Positions 7,424 through 18,400 of a stretch of 47,379 nucleotides of DNA are shown here, in pieces; the stretch's first letter is position 1; each line of letters begins with the position of its first letter. Source of the stretch: Roseobacter sp. HKCCD6576-2 (GTDB lineage Bacteria; Pseudomonadota; Alphaproteobacteria; Rhodobacterales; Rhodobacteraceae); the NCBI RefSeq assembly GCF_013179285.1, contig NZ_WVNW01000008.1, positions 1-47,379 on the forward strand, given 5' to 3'. A program made the translations under genes and the position numbers. The notes under the pieces are model-generated. The model was given only the letters and a program-made list of their open reading frames with translations. It made no database searches and was not told the origin of the DNA.

Positions 7424-10400
7424 ATGAAGACTACGGGATTTAGCAACACCAAAGCCGCCCAAGCCGAGCAGCGCTTGCCGAACATCGAAAACAGACTCCA
7501 CACCGTGTGGACCGGTTCCGGATCAACTCCCTTTATCGTCGATATCCAGCCCGGGTCGAGCGTTCTCGACGAGGCGGCGGAGATTGCACGCGCACTACCC
7601 CTCTGGCGTCTCTTCAACCTCGCTCCGACACTCGCCGTCTGGGCGGCATTGCGGCCTCTTGCGCTCAACTACGGCGAGGCCACCAAGGACGTCTATCTGC
7701 ATATCAGCCGGTTCGTCGGAGAGGACTATGGCGACCTTGCTGCACGCGACGACTTGAAGACGCGCTTCCGGCGCGCAGCGCGTGATCTTGGTCTTCCCGT
7801 CTCCGGAAATGACCCGACAAGCCTGTTTTTTGCACCCCTTGGCCCAGCTCATGCACAGCACGGTGACCTCGCGCGAGCTTTCGTTGGTGTCGCACTCCAC
7901 CACGGCCCGCCGGCGATCGAGGACACGGCGACGGCGCGCCACTGGCAGCGACGCGCGGTCATTGAGCGGTGCCCCAACCTCACGAGGCTGCGCGCGACGG
8001 CGCTCTTCGACAATTCGGCCCACCTGGCCCGGCGTTTTGAGGCCTGGCGCCAGGGCATCGCTCCGATCGGGGACACCGAGACACACCTTTTCGAAGCCTA
8101 TGACCATGCGGCCGCGTCCATGGGGCGCAATCGCTCCGACCTTGTCGGTCCGCCGCGCCTCTTCTGGGCCGGCGACCGCCTCGGTCTCGAGTTTGAGCGT
8201 TCCAAGAGGCCGCAATCGCTTCGCCTCGGCGCCATACCGACGCGCCTGGCCGGCGGAGATCGCCTCAGGATCGAGCCACCGTGGGCCCGCGAACTCACAT
8301 GGAGCGCCGGCACGGTAACGCAGAAGATCTCCTTCGCGCCAGCTCCTGACGAAGCCCTGGTCTTCGACGCGGATAGTGGCGCGTTCCTTGCGCGCCTCAC
8401 GGGAGAGCACGAAGAGCTCGAAGTCGCCGCGGAACGGCTCATCGTTCTTTCACCCCAAGCGTTTTCAAGCACGTCTTTTGGCGATGCCATCCCGGCCAAG
8501 GATCCCGGCTTCTATGTGGCTTGGGTGAATGCCGCCGAGACGCTCTCCTTCTCGGATCGTCCGGATATTGCGCTGAAGACGCCGCATGAGGATGCGATCT
8601 GGATCGATGGCTCTGTCTTGGGGCGCGACGGAAGTCGCGCGCTCTATGCCTGCGACGGCACATTGTGCCTCAAGGCGGATCCCGATATTGGCGGACCTGC
8701 GCGGATCATTCGTGCGCGCATTGGCGACGACGTCAGATTCCACAGCATTTCCCTCTCCTCGACCGGGGAAGTTCAAGTGCCTTTCTCCGAGGTCCGGCTC
8801 GATAGGACGTCCGACCCTTGCGAGGTTGTCTTCGAGGTCCTGACCCCAGGTGCCGCGGGCGATCTCGGCGCCCGCGCAGCGCTATCGACGCGCGGCTGGA
8901 TCTGGCCGGGAATGGCATCACCCGAGGATGACCTGGCCGATGTTCCGGTCCCGGGAAACTTCAGCCCAGCACGAAGCTCTGGTTTACGCGTGCTCGACGG
9001 CCTGCTTTCCGTCGATCCGCATTCCGACGAAGAAACACCCATCCTGGGCCTCAAGGGTCCGGACCGGGTTCACGAATTTCGATTGGCCGCACGCGGCGAG
9101 AAACTCTGGCATTACCGCGTCGCGAGCGGCGACAAGGCCTTCGTTCCGCGTGGCTCTACGATGCATTTCGGGCATGAGAACCGACATGACACACTCCTGC
9201 TGCGGTCGCCGGATCGCGACGCATTCCTTCTAGTTCTTGGGCGCGAGACGCGTCGCCCCTTCTTCCAGCGCCAGATCATCGAGATCGGGGCAGCTCAGCT
9301 TGAGGATGTGGAGGATGGAGATGACCGGATCGCGCTCCGGCGCGCCGACGGACGGGTCGACCTGCTCGCGCGGCTGCACCGCACGGCAGACCCGTCGGGT
9401 TTGGCGGTCTCGGTTTTTGAGGGTGGGTTACATCTGAGCTTCACGCCGGCATTGGCCTGCCACGGCCTGCGTGTGCGCATCGAGCCCATCGCAGGACCGA
9501 CACGCGAGGGAGAGCATGTCTTTGACTATTCCCCGCCGGAGATCCCGCCTCTTGATGGCGTGCAGGCTGTCCAGGATCCATCGAGTCGCCGGATTGATAT
9601 TCGACTTCGGCTTGCGGAACTTCCCGCACCTGCGCGCGCCACGTTCTACCTGCGTGGCGCGGATGGATCCTATTCTCTGCTGCGCGACAGTCGCAATGCC
9701 ACGGTCGCCCTGGGTCTGCCCGGCGAACTCATCCATCCAGACCACCGTCAACTCATAACGCTTGCGCGTTTCCTGTCCCGGCTGGAGCCGGAAAGCCTTG
9801 GGGGGCAGCTGAGCGAGGCCCTTGCCCCGCTCTACGAGGCCGCTATCGATCATATCGGTGCCTCCCGCATGCTGGGATCCGTGAAGGGCGTCCTGAACGT
9901 CGTGCGGCCGGGTGGGCAGCCGGCGCGTCATGATCTGGTCGCGGCGGCGCCTTGGATCTTCGAGGCACAACCGCTCGCCTTCCGTGGATTGAGTGCCGAA
10001 GCTGGGCTTGAGCCCCTTGCCCGCATGGTCTCGACCGTGTCGCCCGACCCGGCACCCAGTCTCGACGGTGATACCCCCCTTTCTGACTGGCTCACCCGGA
10101 TCGGCGCAGACTCTAACATCCCGCCCGAATTCCAGGCCGACAAACTTCAGCATGGCTTCCGGGTCCTGCGCTACCGACTCAGGGAAACCGACCTGCATGA
10201 TCTCGTGGGCGGCGGCGCACTTTCGAGCACCGTCAGGCTGATCTGCGGAGCGCGCGTCGATGGCCTGGAGCAGCTTCGCTCGTTTGACGACAACGGCGGC
10301 GGAGATCCGCTCCCTGCCCGGATTGCGGCCCAGGTAGAGCGACATGCCCGGAGCTGTGCGGATAAGCGCGCCTCCGAACTCGTCGATGCCATCGTGTTCC

Positions 10401-10528
10401 GAACAGGTCTCCCGCGCCACGAGGTCGGCCAGGCTCTCACCCTGATGCTTCGCGCCGGTGTCGAGATATTCGCTTATTTTCGTGCCCTCTGGGGGCATGC
10501 CACAAGAAACGGACCCTCCCCGTCATGA
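7424..10528 (+). CDS. Large protein of unknown function, first gene of a helicase/ATPase operon
   Basis: A 1034-residue soluble protein with no signal peptide or membrane segment. Residues 35-60 (PLWRLFNLAPTLAVWAALRPL) form a helical N-terminal block. The middle is rich in beta structure with many acidic and Arg-rich turns. The last 150 residues are helical and include the segment RHARSCADKRASELVDAI. I see no nuclease, methylase or ATPase motif. It may belong to the large uncharacterised proteins found beside DUF1998-type helicases in enterobacterial islands, but I cannot confirm this from sequence. Its TGA overlaps the ATG of the helicase gene (ATGA), so the two are probably made in fixed ratio and work together. 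Confidence 0.75.
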   Translation: MKTTGFSNTKAAQAEQRLPNIENRLHTVWTGSGSTPFIVDIQPGSSVLDEAAEIARALPLWRLFNLAPTLAVWAALRPLALNYGEATKDVYLHISRFVGEDYGDLAARDDLKTRFRRAARDLGLPVSGNDPTSLFFAPLGPAHAQHGDLARAFVGVALHHGPPAIEDTATARHWQRRAVIERCPNLTRLRATALFDNSAHLARRFEAWRQGIAPIGDTETHLFEAYDHAAASMGRNRSDLVGPPRLFWAGDRLGLEFERSKRPQSLRLGAIPTRLAGGDRLRIEPPWARELTWSAGTVTQKISFAPAPDEALVFDADSGAFLARLTGEHEELEVAAERLIVLSPQAFSSTSFGDAIPAKDPGFYVAWVNAAETLSFSDRPDIALKTPHEDAIWIDGSVLGRDGSRALYACDGTLCLKADPDIGGPARIIRARIGDDVRFHSISLSSTGEVQVPFSEVRLDRTSDPCEVVFEVLTPGAAGDLGARAALSTRGWIWPGMASPEDDLADVPVPGNFSPARSSGLRVLDGLLSVDPHSDEETPILGLKGPDRVHEFRLAARGEKLWHYRVASGDKAFVPRGSTMHFGHENRHDTLLLRSPDRDAFLLVLGRETRRPFFQRQIIEIGAAQLEDVEDGDDRIALRRADGRVDLLARLHRTADPSGLAVSVFEGGLHLSFTPALACHGLRVRIEPIAGPTREGEHVFDYSPPEIPPLDGVQAVQDPSSRRIDIRLRLAELPAPARATFYLRGADGSYSLLRDSRNATVALGLPGELIHPDHRQLITLARFLSRLEPESLGGQLSEALAPLYEAAIDHIGASRMLGSVKGVLNVVRPGGQPARHDLVAAAPWIFEAQPLAFRGLSAEAGLEPLARMVSTVSPDPAPSLDGDTPLSDWLTRIGADSNIPPEFQADKLQHGFRVLRYRLRETDLHDLVGGGALSSTVRLICGARVDGLEQLRSFDDNGGGDPLPARIAAQVERHARSCADKRASELVDAIVFRTGLPRHEVGQALTLMLRAGVEIFAYFRALWGHATRNGPSPS

Positions 10529-13500
10529 CGATCCTCGACCCGAATTCGTTTCGCGAACACCTGAACGCTATTCTCGCGCGCTTCGTGGCGACGTCATCGC
10601 CCATCAACGAGGTGAGGGCTCCGCGCCTGGCCGAAGAGTTGCGCCAGGGCATCGGCCGCCTCGACTTTGTCAAGGGCCCGTTTGTCGAGACCCTGCCGGA
10701 TTTTGAAAAGGGAAAATCGCTCCGGGATCTTCATGGCGAGGGGGTTCTCGATCCGGCGTGGCAAACGCTCGCGGCAAACGCGCCGTCGATCTGGTCGCGC
10801 TCCTTGCACACGCACCAGGAGGCTGCCATCCGCAGGCAGGAAAACTACCTGGTTGCCACGGGAACCGGGTCCGGGAAAACCGAGAGTTTCCTTTTTCCGC
10901 TGGTCAATGACATTCTTGCGCAGGGGGATCTCCAGCGTCCGGGCGTGCGCGCCGTATTGGTCTATCCTCTCAATGCGCTAGCCAATGATCAGCTGGGCCG
11001 GATCGCGCGCCTTCTATTCAGGGATCTGGGCGATCCTGGCATCACGCTTGGGCGCTACACCGGACAGGTGAAGTCGCGCGCGACCCGACCCGAAGAGATC
11101 ACGCGACTCCGCTCGACACCCAGCTTCATCGAGAGCTTCGGCGAAGATGCGGACGTGCCGGACAACTGGCTCCTGTCGCGATCCGAAATGCGGGATTCTC
11201 CACCGCATATCCTCATCACCAACTACGCCATGCTCGAGCACATCCTCCTGCTGCCCACAAACCGGCAACTGTTGAGCAGCGCCGATCTTCGCTGGATCGT
11301 GCTCGACGAGATTCACACCTATGCCGGCGCACAGGCGATCGAAGTCTCCTTTCTCCTGAGACGCCTGAAAGCCCATCTCGGCATTCCCGATGGTCAGGTG
11401 CGCTGCGTGGGCACGTCGGCATCGCTCGATCCTAAGCGGAAGGCTGAGCTTGCAGATTTCGCGTCGCGCCTCTTCGGAGAGCCGTTCGGCGGGGAGCCCG
11501 CCGTCATCACATCGGAACGCAAGGTTCACCCGAGCCTCGATCGCTCAGCCGCTCCAAGCGGTCTTTCCCCACGCCGCTGGGCCGAGGCCAATGAGCTTGC
11601 CGAGACGGCGCGAGACGCCGTGCAGAATGACACCCCGATGACGATCGAGGATTGGAACCTCGAAGCCGACATGCTGAACCTTCCGGAGCTCCGTCTCGAG
11701 GACGGGCCCTCGGTGGGGGATGCCTTGATCGAGCGCCTTGCCGGGTTAGAGGAAATCCACCAGATCGCCCGCCGGCTCGAGGGTGGATCGATTGCGATCG
11801 AGACTCTCGCCCGAGAGATTTTCCCCGACGCCGGCGACGACGCGGTGCCCGGCCTCGTCGGACTGATTTCGATTGGTGTGCTGGCCGTCAGTGCCGACGC
11901 AGCCGTATTCCCGCTGCTTCCGGCGCGCTATCACCTGATCTCCCGCGCGCCCGATCGAACCGGAATCACCCTCAGGTCGGGTGCCGGCGACAATCTCGGT
12001 TCCGTCGTGATCGGCGCGGAACGGGACGACGAGGACCGGCCGGCCTACGAGCTCTATGTCTGTCGGAATTGCGGCGAACCCTATGTCGAGGCCTGGGACA
12101 ATGGCGCCTATCTCGATCCCGTTGCCGGTGGCGGTGACAGGCACCTGCTGCGGCTTGTGCCGGGAGGAATGGCGCTCGAGGAAGAGGGTGAGGACGTCGA
12201 CGACGTCGATCCGGGGCAGATCGTCTACATCGATCCAACCAATGGCCACCCGATGGAACCCGACGATGCGGGCGCCGTGGCCCTTGAAGCCGTGACGCTG
12301 CAAGTGGATCCGGAAGATGGCGGTCGCTACATGCGCCGTTGCGCCGCGTGTAATCACCGTTCGGCGCGCTTCAACGAGCCCGTCACCACGGTCCGACCCG
12401 GCGACGAAGCGATCGCGGCGGTGGCCGCCCAGTCGTTGCTCGAGGCCATGCCGCCGAGGGATCTGGGCACCAGCCCACCCATGGGCGGACGCAACCTTCT
12501 GGTCTTCTCGGATAACCGGCAGGACGCCGCCTTCTTCGCGCCCTTTTTCGAGCGCACTTCGCGGGAACAGGCGATCCGCAGCGCGATCCTGCGCGCCGTC
12601 GAAGCCGGCGGGCGTATGGATATCGACAACCTGGTCGGCGCAATTCTCCGGGAACTCCAGACGGACGGCCTGCGGCTCTACCGACCGGGCGTGGTTCCTG
12701 AACTCGAAACCGGATCCAACGAGTTGCTGCGCCTCAAGGCTCTCATTGCCGCGGAGATCACGGTCTTCGGTCGGGGACGACTGAGCCTCGAGGGCTTTGG
12801 CCTGATCGGCGTCGATTACGAGCAGATCAACCGCCCGGTGGAAATGGTTCGGCGGGCCATGCCGGAACCGCTTCAGCCGCACGCCGAGGCCTTCGTTCGG
12901 CACGTGCTCAAGCTCATTCGCGAACACCGCGCGATCGCCCAGAAGGAGTCGGGGATGATCGATCTGGCCGACGAGTCGATCTGGACCCGCATTGCCGCCC
13001 AGCCGAACCGGTGCGTCAGCCGCGAGCGCAATCCCCACACCAGCTTGCCGCTCAACCTCATCCCGGCTAGCGGACGCCCAAACCGGCTCACCGACCTCCT
13101 GTCCAGGATGGCCTTGGCCTGCGGCACCGAGATCGACGACAACCAGATGCGCGATGTGTTGACCCAGTTCTGGAAAGCGATCGAGCACCCCAAATCGATG
13201 ACCGCCAAGCACGGCGTCGGGCGCGGCCTCAAGCTCGACCGCTCACTCTTCATCGTGCCCGGCGCGGATGTGTCGCTTTACCAGTGCCTGTCCTGCGGCG
13301 CCCGGACACAGTTCAATACCGCCGGCATCTGCCAGGCGATGCGCTGTTCCGGCACCTTGCACGAAATCACGCAGGTAGAGCGGGGTGAGTTGGCCGGGCG
13401 CAACCACTACGTGGCCCGCTACCGCGAACGCCCACAGATGGGCATCGCGCGCGAACATACGGCCGCGATTGCCGGAGAGATCCGGTCCGACATCGAAGAG

Positions 13501-15468
13501 GAATTCAAGGCCGGGGAAGTCAACCTTCTCTCCTGCACGACAACCATGGAGATGGGCGTCGATCTCGGGGATCTCGAGGCCGTGCTCTGCAAGAACGTCC
13601 CGCCGTCGATCGCCAATTACCAGCAGAGGGCTGGACGGGCTGGGCGCCGGGCGCAGGTGGCCCCCGTCGTGCTGACAACGGCGCGGTCGGGGCGCTATGA
13701 CCGCGCGGTCTTCGAAAAATTCTCCGAGTATCTCGCGGCCCAGCCCATCATCCCTTACCTCAGTCTCGACAATGCCGGGTTCTTTCAGCGACATCAGATC
13801 TCGATGGTGCTCGCCCGGTTCCTCGAGCATCGTCTTGCGGGATACACGCGAACCGGATCGCCCAGGATGCGGGACATCTTCGCAGATGCTCTGACCGATG
13901 AGGAGCGGACCGCGTTCAACCAGGATTTTGCCGATTGGCTCGACCACGCGGGAGACCACCTCCGCGACGCTGCCGCGCTTGGAGCCCGACTGCCTCCGGA
14001 CCTGGTCTCGATTGCCCTCGATGAGGCGGACCTCGCGACAACTCTGCGGGAGCGCATCATGCACTTTGCGGACATGGCCTGGGGTCGGTTCGGTCTCATG
14101 CAGGAGGCGATCGACGATCTCGAAGCGCGCCGCCAGATGCTCGACAAGACCGACGCGCAGGGGTTCATCAGGCTCGATCGGTCGCTGGCAGCACTGCGCA
14201 CGCAGCAACGGCTCTACATGAACCAGTTCCTGATCGATCAATTGTCGCGCCGCGCGATCATCCCGACATACTCCTTCCCAGTGCACTCGGTCTCGCTGGA
14301 GATTCTGAACTCAGCCGGACAAACCTCGGACACGGCTGTCCTCGAGCTTGACCGCGACGGCTCGATTGGAATTTCCGAGTATGCACCCAGTGCCGAGATC
14401 GTTGCCGGCGGTCGGGTCTGGGTGAGTGACGGGATCTCGAAGCGATCGAAGTTTACCGGAGACGACGCCTTCATCGAGCGGGCGCGCTACCGCGTGTGCA
14501 CCGCGTGCCGATCTCCCCAGATAACGCCACAAGGCGTGGACCCGGAAGAGTCATGCCAGCAATGCGGGGCCACCTTCCAGAGAGTGACCGCAACGAGAGC
14601 CTTCATTCGTCCGCATGGGTTCGTGACGTCGGTCGCCGACGGACAGGGTCGCGATCCAGGCGCGACGCGCATCCGCCCGACTGTGTCCGATGAAGCACTT
14701 CTTCTCACGGAGGCTCCCCGATCGCGATACGCGGCCACCGACCTGCCGGGCGTAAGGACGTTCCACGCGCCGGGCTCGAACCGCCCCGACCACGAGCTCG
14801 GTCGCATCATCACGGTCAACCGGGGCCGGCACGGCGGCGGTTTTGCCTGGTGCCACAATTGCGAGCATGCCGTCCCGGCTCATGGTCATGGCCCGGATCT
14901 TGCGTGGCAGCAGCAGACCTTCCTTCAGCCTCACCAGAACCCTCGTAGCGGACAGCCCTGCCGGTTTGATGCCTCCAATCCCAGCTGGCCGATCGACCTT
15001 GCCCATGTCTTCGAGACGGATGTTCGAGGACTGCTCTTCGAGGGCCTTCCCCGCACGCCCTCGGGAGATGCAATCCCCCCGGATATCTCGCTCGATCGAA
15101 CCCTCCAGGAGGCCCTGCGCCTCGGGGCGGCCGAGCTCCTCGAAACCGATCCCCGGGATCTTCGGGCGCTGGTGCAGAGGCTCGACGGATTGCTCGTTGT
15201 CGTGATCTACGACTCCGTGTCTGGCGGCGCGGGATACGCAAAGCGTTTGACCAGCGAGGAGGGTTATCTCGCGCGGGACCTGTTGCTCGTGGCCCGAAAT
15301 ATCCTAAACTGCCCGAACCCAGATTGCATCACCAGCTGCACGCGCTGCCTCAACGACTACTCGAACCAGCGTAACTGGCCAGATTTTGACCGCAGGCCCG
15401 CACAGGCATGGATCGAGACGATCCTGATCGATGCCGGCGTGCAGATCGACCCGGAATGGGACCTGTGA
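10525..15468 (+). CDS. DEAD/DEAH-box helicase with zinc-binding modules and DUF1998-like C-terminus
   Basis: A 1647-residue superfamily 2 helicase. RecA domain 1 shows a Q-like THQEAA (96-101), Walker A ATGTGSGKT (111-119), motif Ia YPLNALANDQ (147-156), Walker B DEIH (261-264) and GTSAS (296-300). RecA domain 2 shows SCTTTMEMGVD (about 1002-1012) and QQRAGRAGRR (about 1033-1042). Cysteine pairs at about 513 (CRNCG), 615 (CAAC), 921 (CLSCG), 1324 (CTAC...CQQCG) and 1455 (CHNC), and a final CPNPDCITSCTRC (about 1597-1609), fit zinc sites and the DUF1998/MZB-type domain. This architecture occurs in DruE of Druantia, DISARM helicases and Dpd proteins. ATP-driven movement on nucleic acid is secure; the defence role is inferred from size, architecture and neighbours. 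Confidence 0.88.
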   Translation: MTILDPNSFREHLNAILARFVATSSPINEVRAPRLAEELRQGIGRLDFVKGPFVETLPDFEKGKSLRDLHGEGVLDPAWQTLAANAPSIWSRSLHTHQEAAIRRQENYLVATGTGSGKTESFLFPLVNDILAQGDLQRPGVRAVLVYPLNALANDQLGRIARLLFRDLGDPGITLGRYTGQVKSRATRPEEITRLRSTPSFIESFGEDADVPDNWLLSRSEMRDSPPHILITNYAMLEHILLLPTNRQLLSSADLRWIVLDEIHTYAGAQAIEVSFLLRRLKAHLGIPDGQVRCVGTSASLDPKRKAELADFASRLFGEPFGGEPAVITSERKVHPSLDRSAAPSGLSPRRWAEANELAETARDAVQNDTPMTIEDWNLEADMLNLPELRLEDGPSVGDALIERLAGLEEIHQIARRLEGGSIAIETLAREIFPDAGDDAVPGLVGLISIGVLAVSADAAVFPLLPARYHLISRAPDRTGITLRSGAGDNLGSVVIGAERDDEDRPAYELYVCRNCGEPYVEAWDNGAYLDPVAGGGDRHLLRLVPGGMALEEEGEDVDDVDPGQIVYIDPTNGHPMEPDDAGAVALEAVTLQVDPEDGGRYMRRCAACNHRSARFNEPVTTVRPGDEAIAAVAAQSLLEAMPPRDLGTSPPMGGRNLLVFSDNRQDAAFFAPFFERTSREQAIRSAILRAVEAGGRMDIDNLVGAILRELQTDGLRLYRPGVVPELETGSNELLRLKALIAAEITVFGRGRLSLEGFGLIGVDYEQINRPVEMVRRAMPEPLQPHAEAFVRHVLKLIREHRAIAQKESGMIDLADESIWTRIAAQPNRCVSRERNPHTSLPLNLIPASGRPNRLTDLLSRMALACGTEIDDNQMRDVLTQFWKAIEHPKSMTAKHGVGRGLKLDRSLFIVPGADVSLYQCLSCGARTQFNTAGICQAMRCSGTLHEITQVERGELAGRNHYVARYRERPQMGIAREHTAAIAGEIRSDIEEEFKAGEVNLLSCTTTMEMGVDLGDLEAVLCKNVPPSIANYQQRAGRAGRRAQVAPVVLTTARSGRYDRAVFEKFSEYLAAQPIIPYLSLDNAGFFQRHQISMVLARFLEHRLAGYTRTGSPRMRDIFADALTDEERTAFNQDFADWLDHAGDHLRDAAALGARLPPDLVSIALDEADLATTLRERIMHFADMAWGRFGLMQEAIDDLEARRQMLDKTDAQGFIRLDRSLAALRTQQRLYMNQFLIDQLSRRAIIPTYSFPVHSVSLEILNSAGQTSDTAVLELDRDGSIGISEYAPSAEIVAGGRVWVSDGISKRSKFTGDDAFIERARYRVCTACRSPQITPQGVDPEESCQQCGATFQRVTATRAFIRPHGFVTSVADGQGRDPGATRIRPTVSDEALLLTEAPRSRYAATDLPGVRTFHAPGSNRPDHELGRIITVNRGRHGGGFAWCHNCEHAVPAHGHGPDLAWQQQTFLQPHQNPRSGQPCRFDASNPSWPIDLAHVFETDVRGLLFEGLPRTPSGDAIPPDISLDRTLQEALRLGAAELLETDPRDLRALVQRLDGLLVVVIYDSVSGGAGYAKRLTSEEGYLARDLLLVARNILNCPNPDCITSCTRCLNDYSNQRNWPDFDRRPAQAWIETILIDAGVQIDPEWDL

Positions 15469-15487
15469 GACAGACGGAAAGACAGAC

Positions 15488-18400
15488 ATGTCAACACTGC
15501 TCGATGACGATAGCCGCCCAGGGGATCGATCCAAGATGACGAACCTTTTCTTCCCAACCTCCCGCCAACAGAAGGCGGAGGCTTCGGATCCCCACTCGGC
15601 GTGCATTGCGATGGCAGGCTGGACGCCGGAGGACTGGACACCGCCGGACGAGATCTCCCGTTTTCCTCTTCTCGAGATCTGCCCGGAGGCGCCTGCCTAT
15701 TTCGCACAAGCTGGCCATTTCACGGCACGAGACTTGCGCTCCATCGTGGCGCTCCTCAACCTGGAAATCGATCATCGTGACCAGGAGGAGATTTACCGGT
15801 TGGTTCTCGAGCGGTGCGAGAGAGCCCCATGGGTTCTGCCGATGCTAGAGGCAAGGGTGGCTGCGAAGCGCATGTCCGCTGGATCGAAGTCGAGGCGCAA
15901 GGTCCCCATGATCTTCAGCAAGATGCCGTTGATGAAGCTGTGCCTTCGATGCAATCCGCACCTTCATTCGCGCACCGGAGAGCTTCTGTCGCCCGAGGTG
16001 GAGGCCGACATCGCCGTTGCGGCATTCTGTGAATATGCCATCGCGCTCTATCACAAGAAGCGACGGGAGGACGACATCGATCACATGGACGACGAAGCGA
16101 GCAGAATCCTGTTGTTCGAAGGTCCTGCGGAAATCATTGCCGAAGAACTCGGTGAGATTCAGGACGTCGACGATTGGGAAGATCACGCGGCTCTGATCCT
16201 TGCGCTGGCGGCGGGCTACCCTGACTCAGTTTCGGATCAACTCCACCTTCACGCCATCACGACCCTGAGGGCCTTGTCGGACGGGATCGCGACGTCGACC
16301 GCTGCGGAGGATCTCTACAAGTTGGCGGCTCTTGCCTTCGTTTGCGCCAAGCAGGCCGACGGTCTGAAAACGCCACTTCGAGACGTCGTCCTGCATGAGA
16401 TCTCCAAGCTCGGTCTGGCACACAAACCCGATCAGGTTGATGCGCAGACGATCGAGACCTTCTCGACAGCCCTCGACGAGGGTCTCGCAGGCAGCCTGCG
16501 CGCACGGAAGATCAGGATCACAGAGCTCGAAGAGAACGCGGCGGAGACAAAGGAGAAAATCCAGGCCGCAGGTGAGAGCGAAGATTACGCACTCCTCGCC
16601 GAGTTCGCGGCGAAGGCCAAGGAAGAGAAAGAAGCCCTTGGCGCCGCACGCAAAGAGCAGTCGGAGTTCCTGGCCTATCTTGAGCGCCTGTTGTCGGACG
16701 GCGTTGATGACCCTACGGTGGATCTCAAGGGTATTCGCGGCTTTCTTGCCCAGGTGTCTATGGACGCCACCGAAGAGGCCAGTGCGCATGACGCGTTGGC
16801 GACCGATCCCTTCGCCGAAGCCAGCAGGGCCATTGCTGACGACGAGATCGATGACGACATCGAGGACGATGACGAGGCCGACGATGAAGATGACCATCCG
16901 TGCGATGACGCCGACACGTCGTCAGTCGGAGACGCTTCGGATGATCAGGCGGAGATCCGGCCTGTCGCCGAGGACGACGGTAAGGATGTTGCCGAAGAGG
17001 GCGTCACGCCCGATGGCGACGAAAGTGGAAGCGATCCCCTTGAAGATCCTGATGAACTCCAGGGATCTGACGATGACGTCCATGTTGAGGCGGATGAGGT
17101 CCCCGGAACTGACCATGGCGAGGCGCCTGGAACGGATATCGACATCGAGCCCGCCTCGTCTCCGGCAGATGTCGAGCCGCCCGTGGACAGTTCGCCACCG
17201 GTCTCACCGGACATCCTTGCCGCGCTCATCGAGCGCGATCTGTTGGGCGTGGCCGCAGATGCTGCCGAGAGCTTCGAGTTGCACGGCCGCCCCTGGCCCA
17301 TCGAGGCGGCGGTTCTGAAGGCCGCCGCCGGCAGTCGGGCGCCGCAGCGCGACTACGGTCCCGACACCCAGCGTTTCCAATCCCTCGCCAGCAGGGCAGC
17401 GGGTGTTGTGTCTTCGGACTTTGGCTCCGTCCTCCTTGTCGGCGCCCTCATGCGCCCGTCGATCTTCGAGAAGTCTGCATCCGGTCTCTGGAGTGGCCTG
17501 CCGCGCCTGTGCCGCGGAAACCTGGGCCAGCATCTTCAGCAGGCCGTCGAGGCGATTTCCGAGCTGGACTACGACTTCCCGCCGGACGCCGACGAGTTGG
17601 CGCGTCTGGCGGGCGCCAAGCGCGTTCCGCAGAGGCAACGGATTGCCACCCAACTGGGACAATGGGCCGACACAGTCTCCAACAAGACCTCGCGCTGGCC
17701 ATTCGCCACCGCGGTGATGCACCACGTCGCTTCGGAAGATGGCCCCATCGGCGCTGCGCGCGCCGCGATCGATGCCGACAGGAGCGATGCTCCCAGGCTG
17801 GCTCAGGACGCAATCGAGGCACTCTCGTCCGCCTCCGAGATCGAGAACGTCTCTGTCGAGTTTGCGGCAAATTCCCCCCGGCAAAACGCCCGCCTCCATC
17901 CCAAGGGCGTGGAGTATCTCGAGCGTCAATTCGATGAACCGCTCGGCCTGCTCGCTGGCTGGCTGCGCGCCACGGCGCGAGAGGCCAGCCAGGGTCAGCA
18001 ATCGGAAGCCCGCATGCGAGCGACGATCGGGAACCTGGTCTCGCGCCTCGAGAAGGCCCAGGCCGGGCTGTCGACCGAGGCCGACCGCGCCCCGGATGCC
18101 CTGACGGCCGCGTTGTCGCGATGGATCGCCGCACAGATTGACGAGACCTTGCGCGCTCTGCGCGGCGAGGACGTTGGCTCATTCGCCACCCTGGAAGAAG
18201 CACTGACTGCGGAACGGGATCTTCTGCCTTCCAGCGTTCGGGGCTCTTTGGATGTGCCTGATCTGCGCTTTGATGCCTTCCGGGACATGCTCCTTTCGGA
18301 CGCGGTTCCCGATCCCGAGGGTGCCCTTCTCCAGGCGCGCAAGGAAGGTTCCTTCGAGACGGCTACGAGGCTGGCGACACGGTTTGGGATCGACGCGCAG

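Noticed and set aside
9428-13212. Long minus-strand frames within the large operon (for example 9428-10498 and 11746-13212)
   Set aside because: They are mirror frames of GC-rich plus-strand genes with clear helicase motifs and contain no domains of their own.
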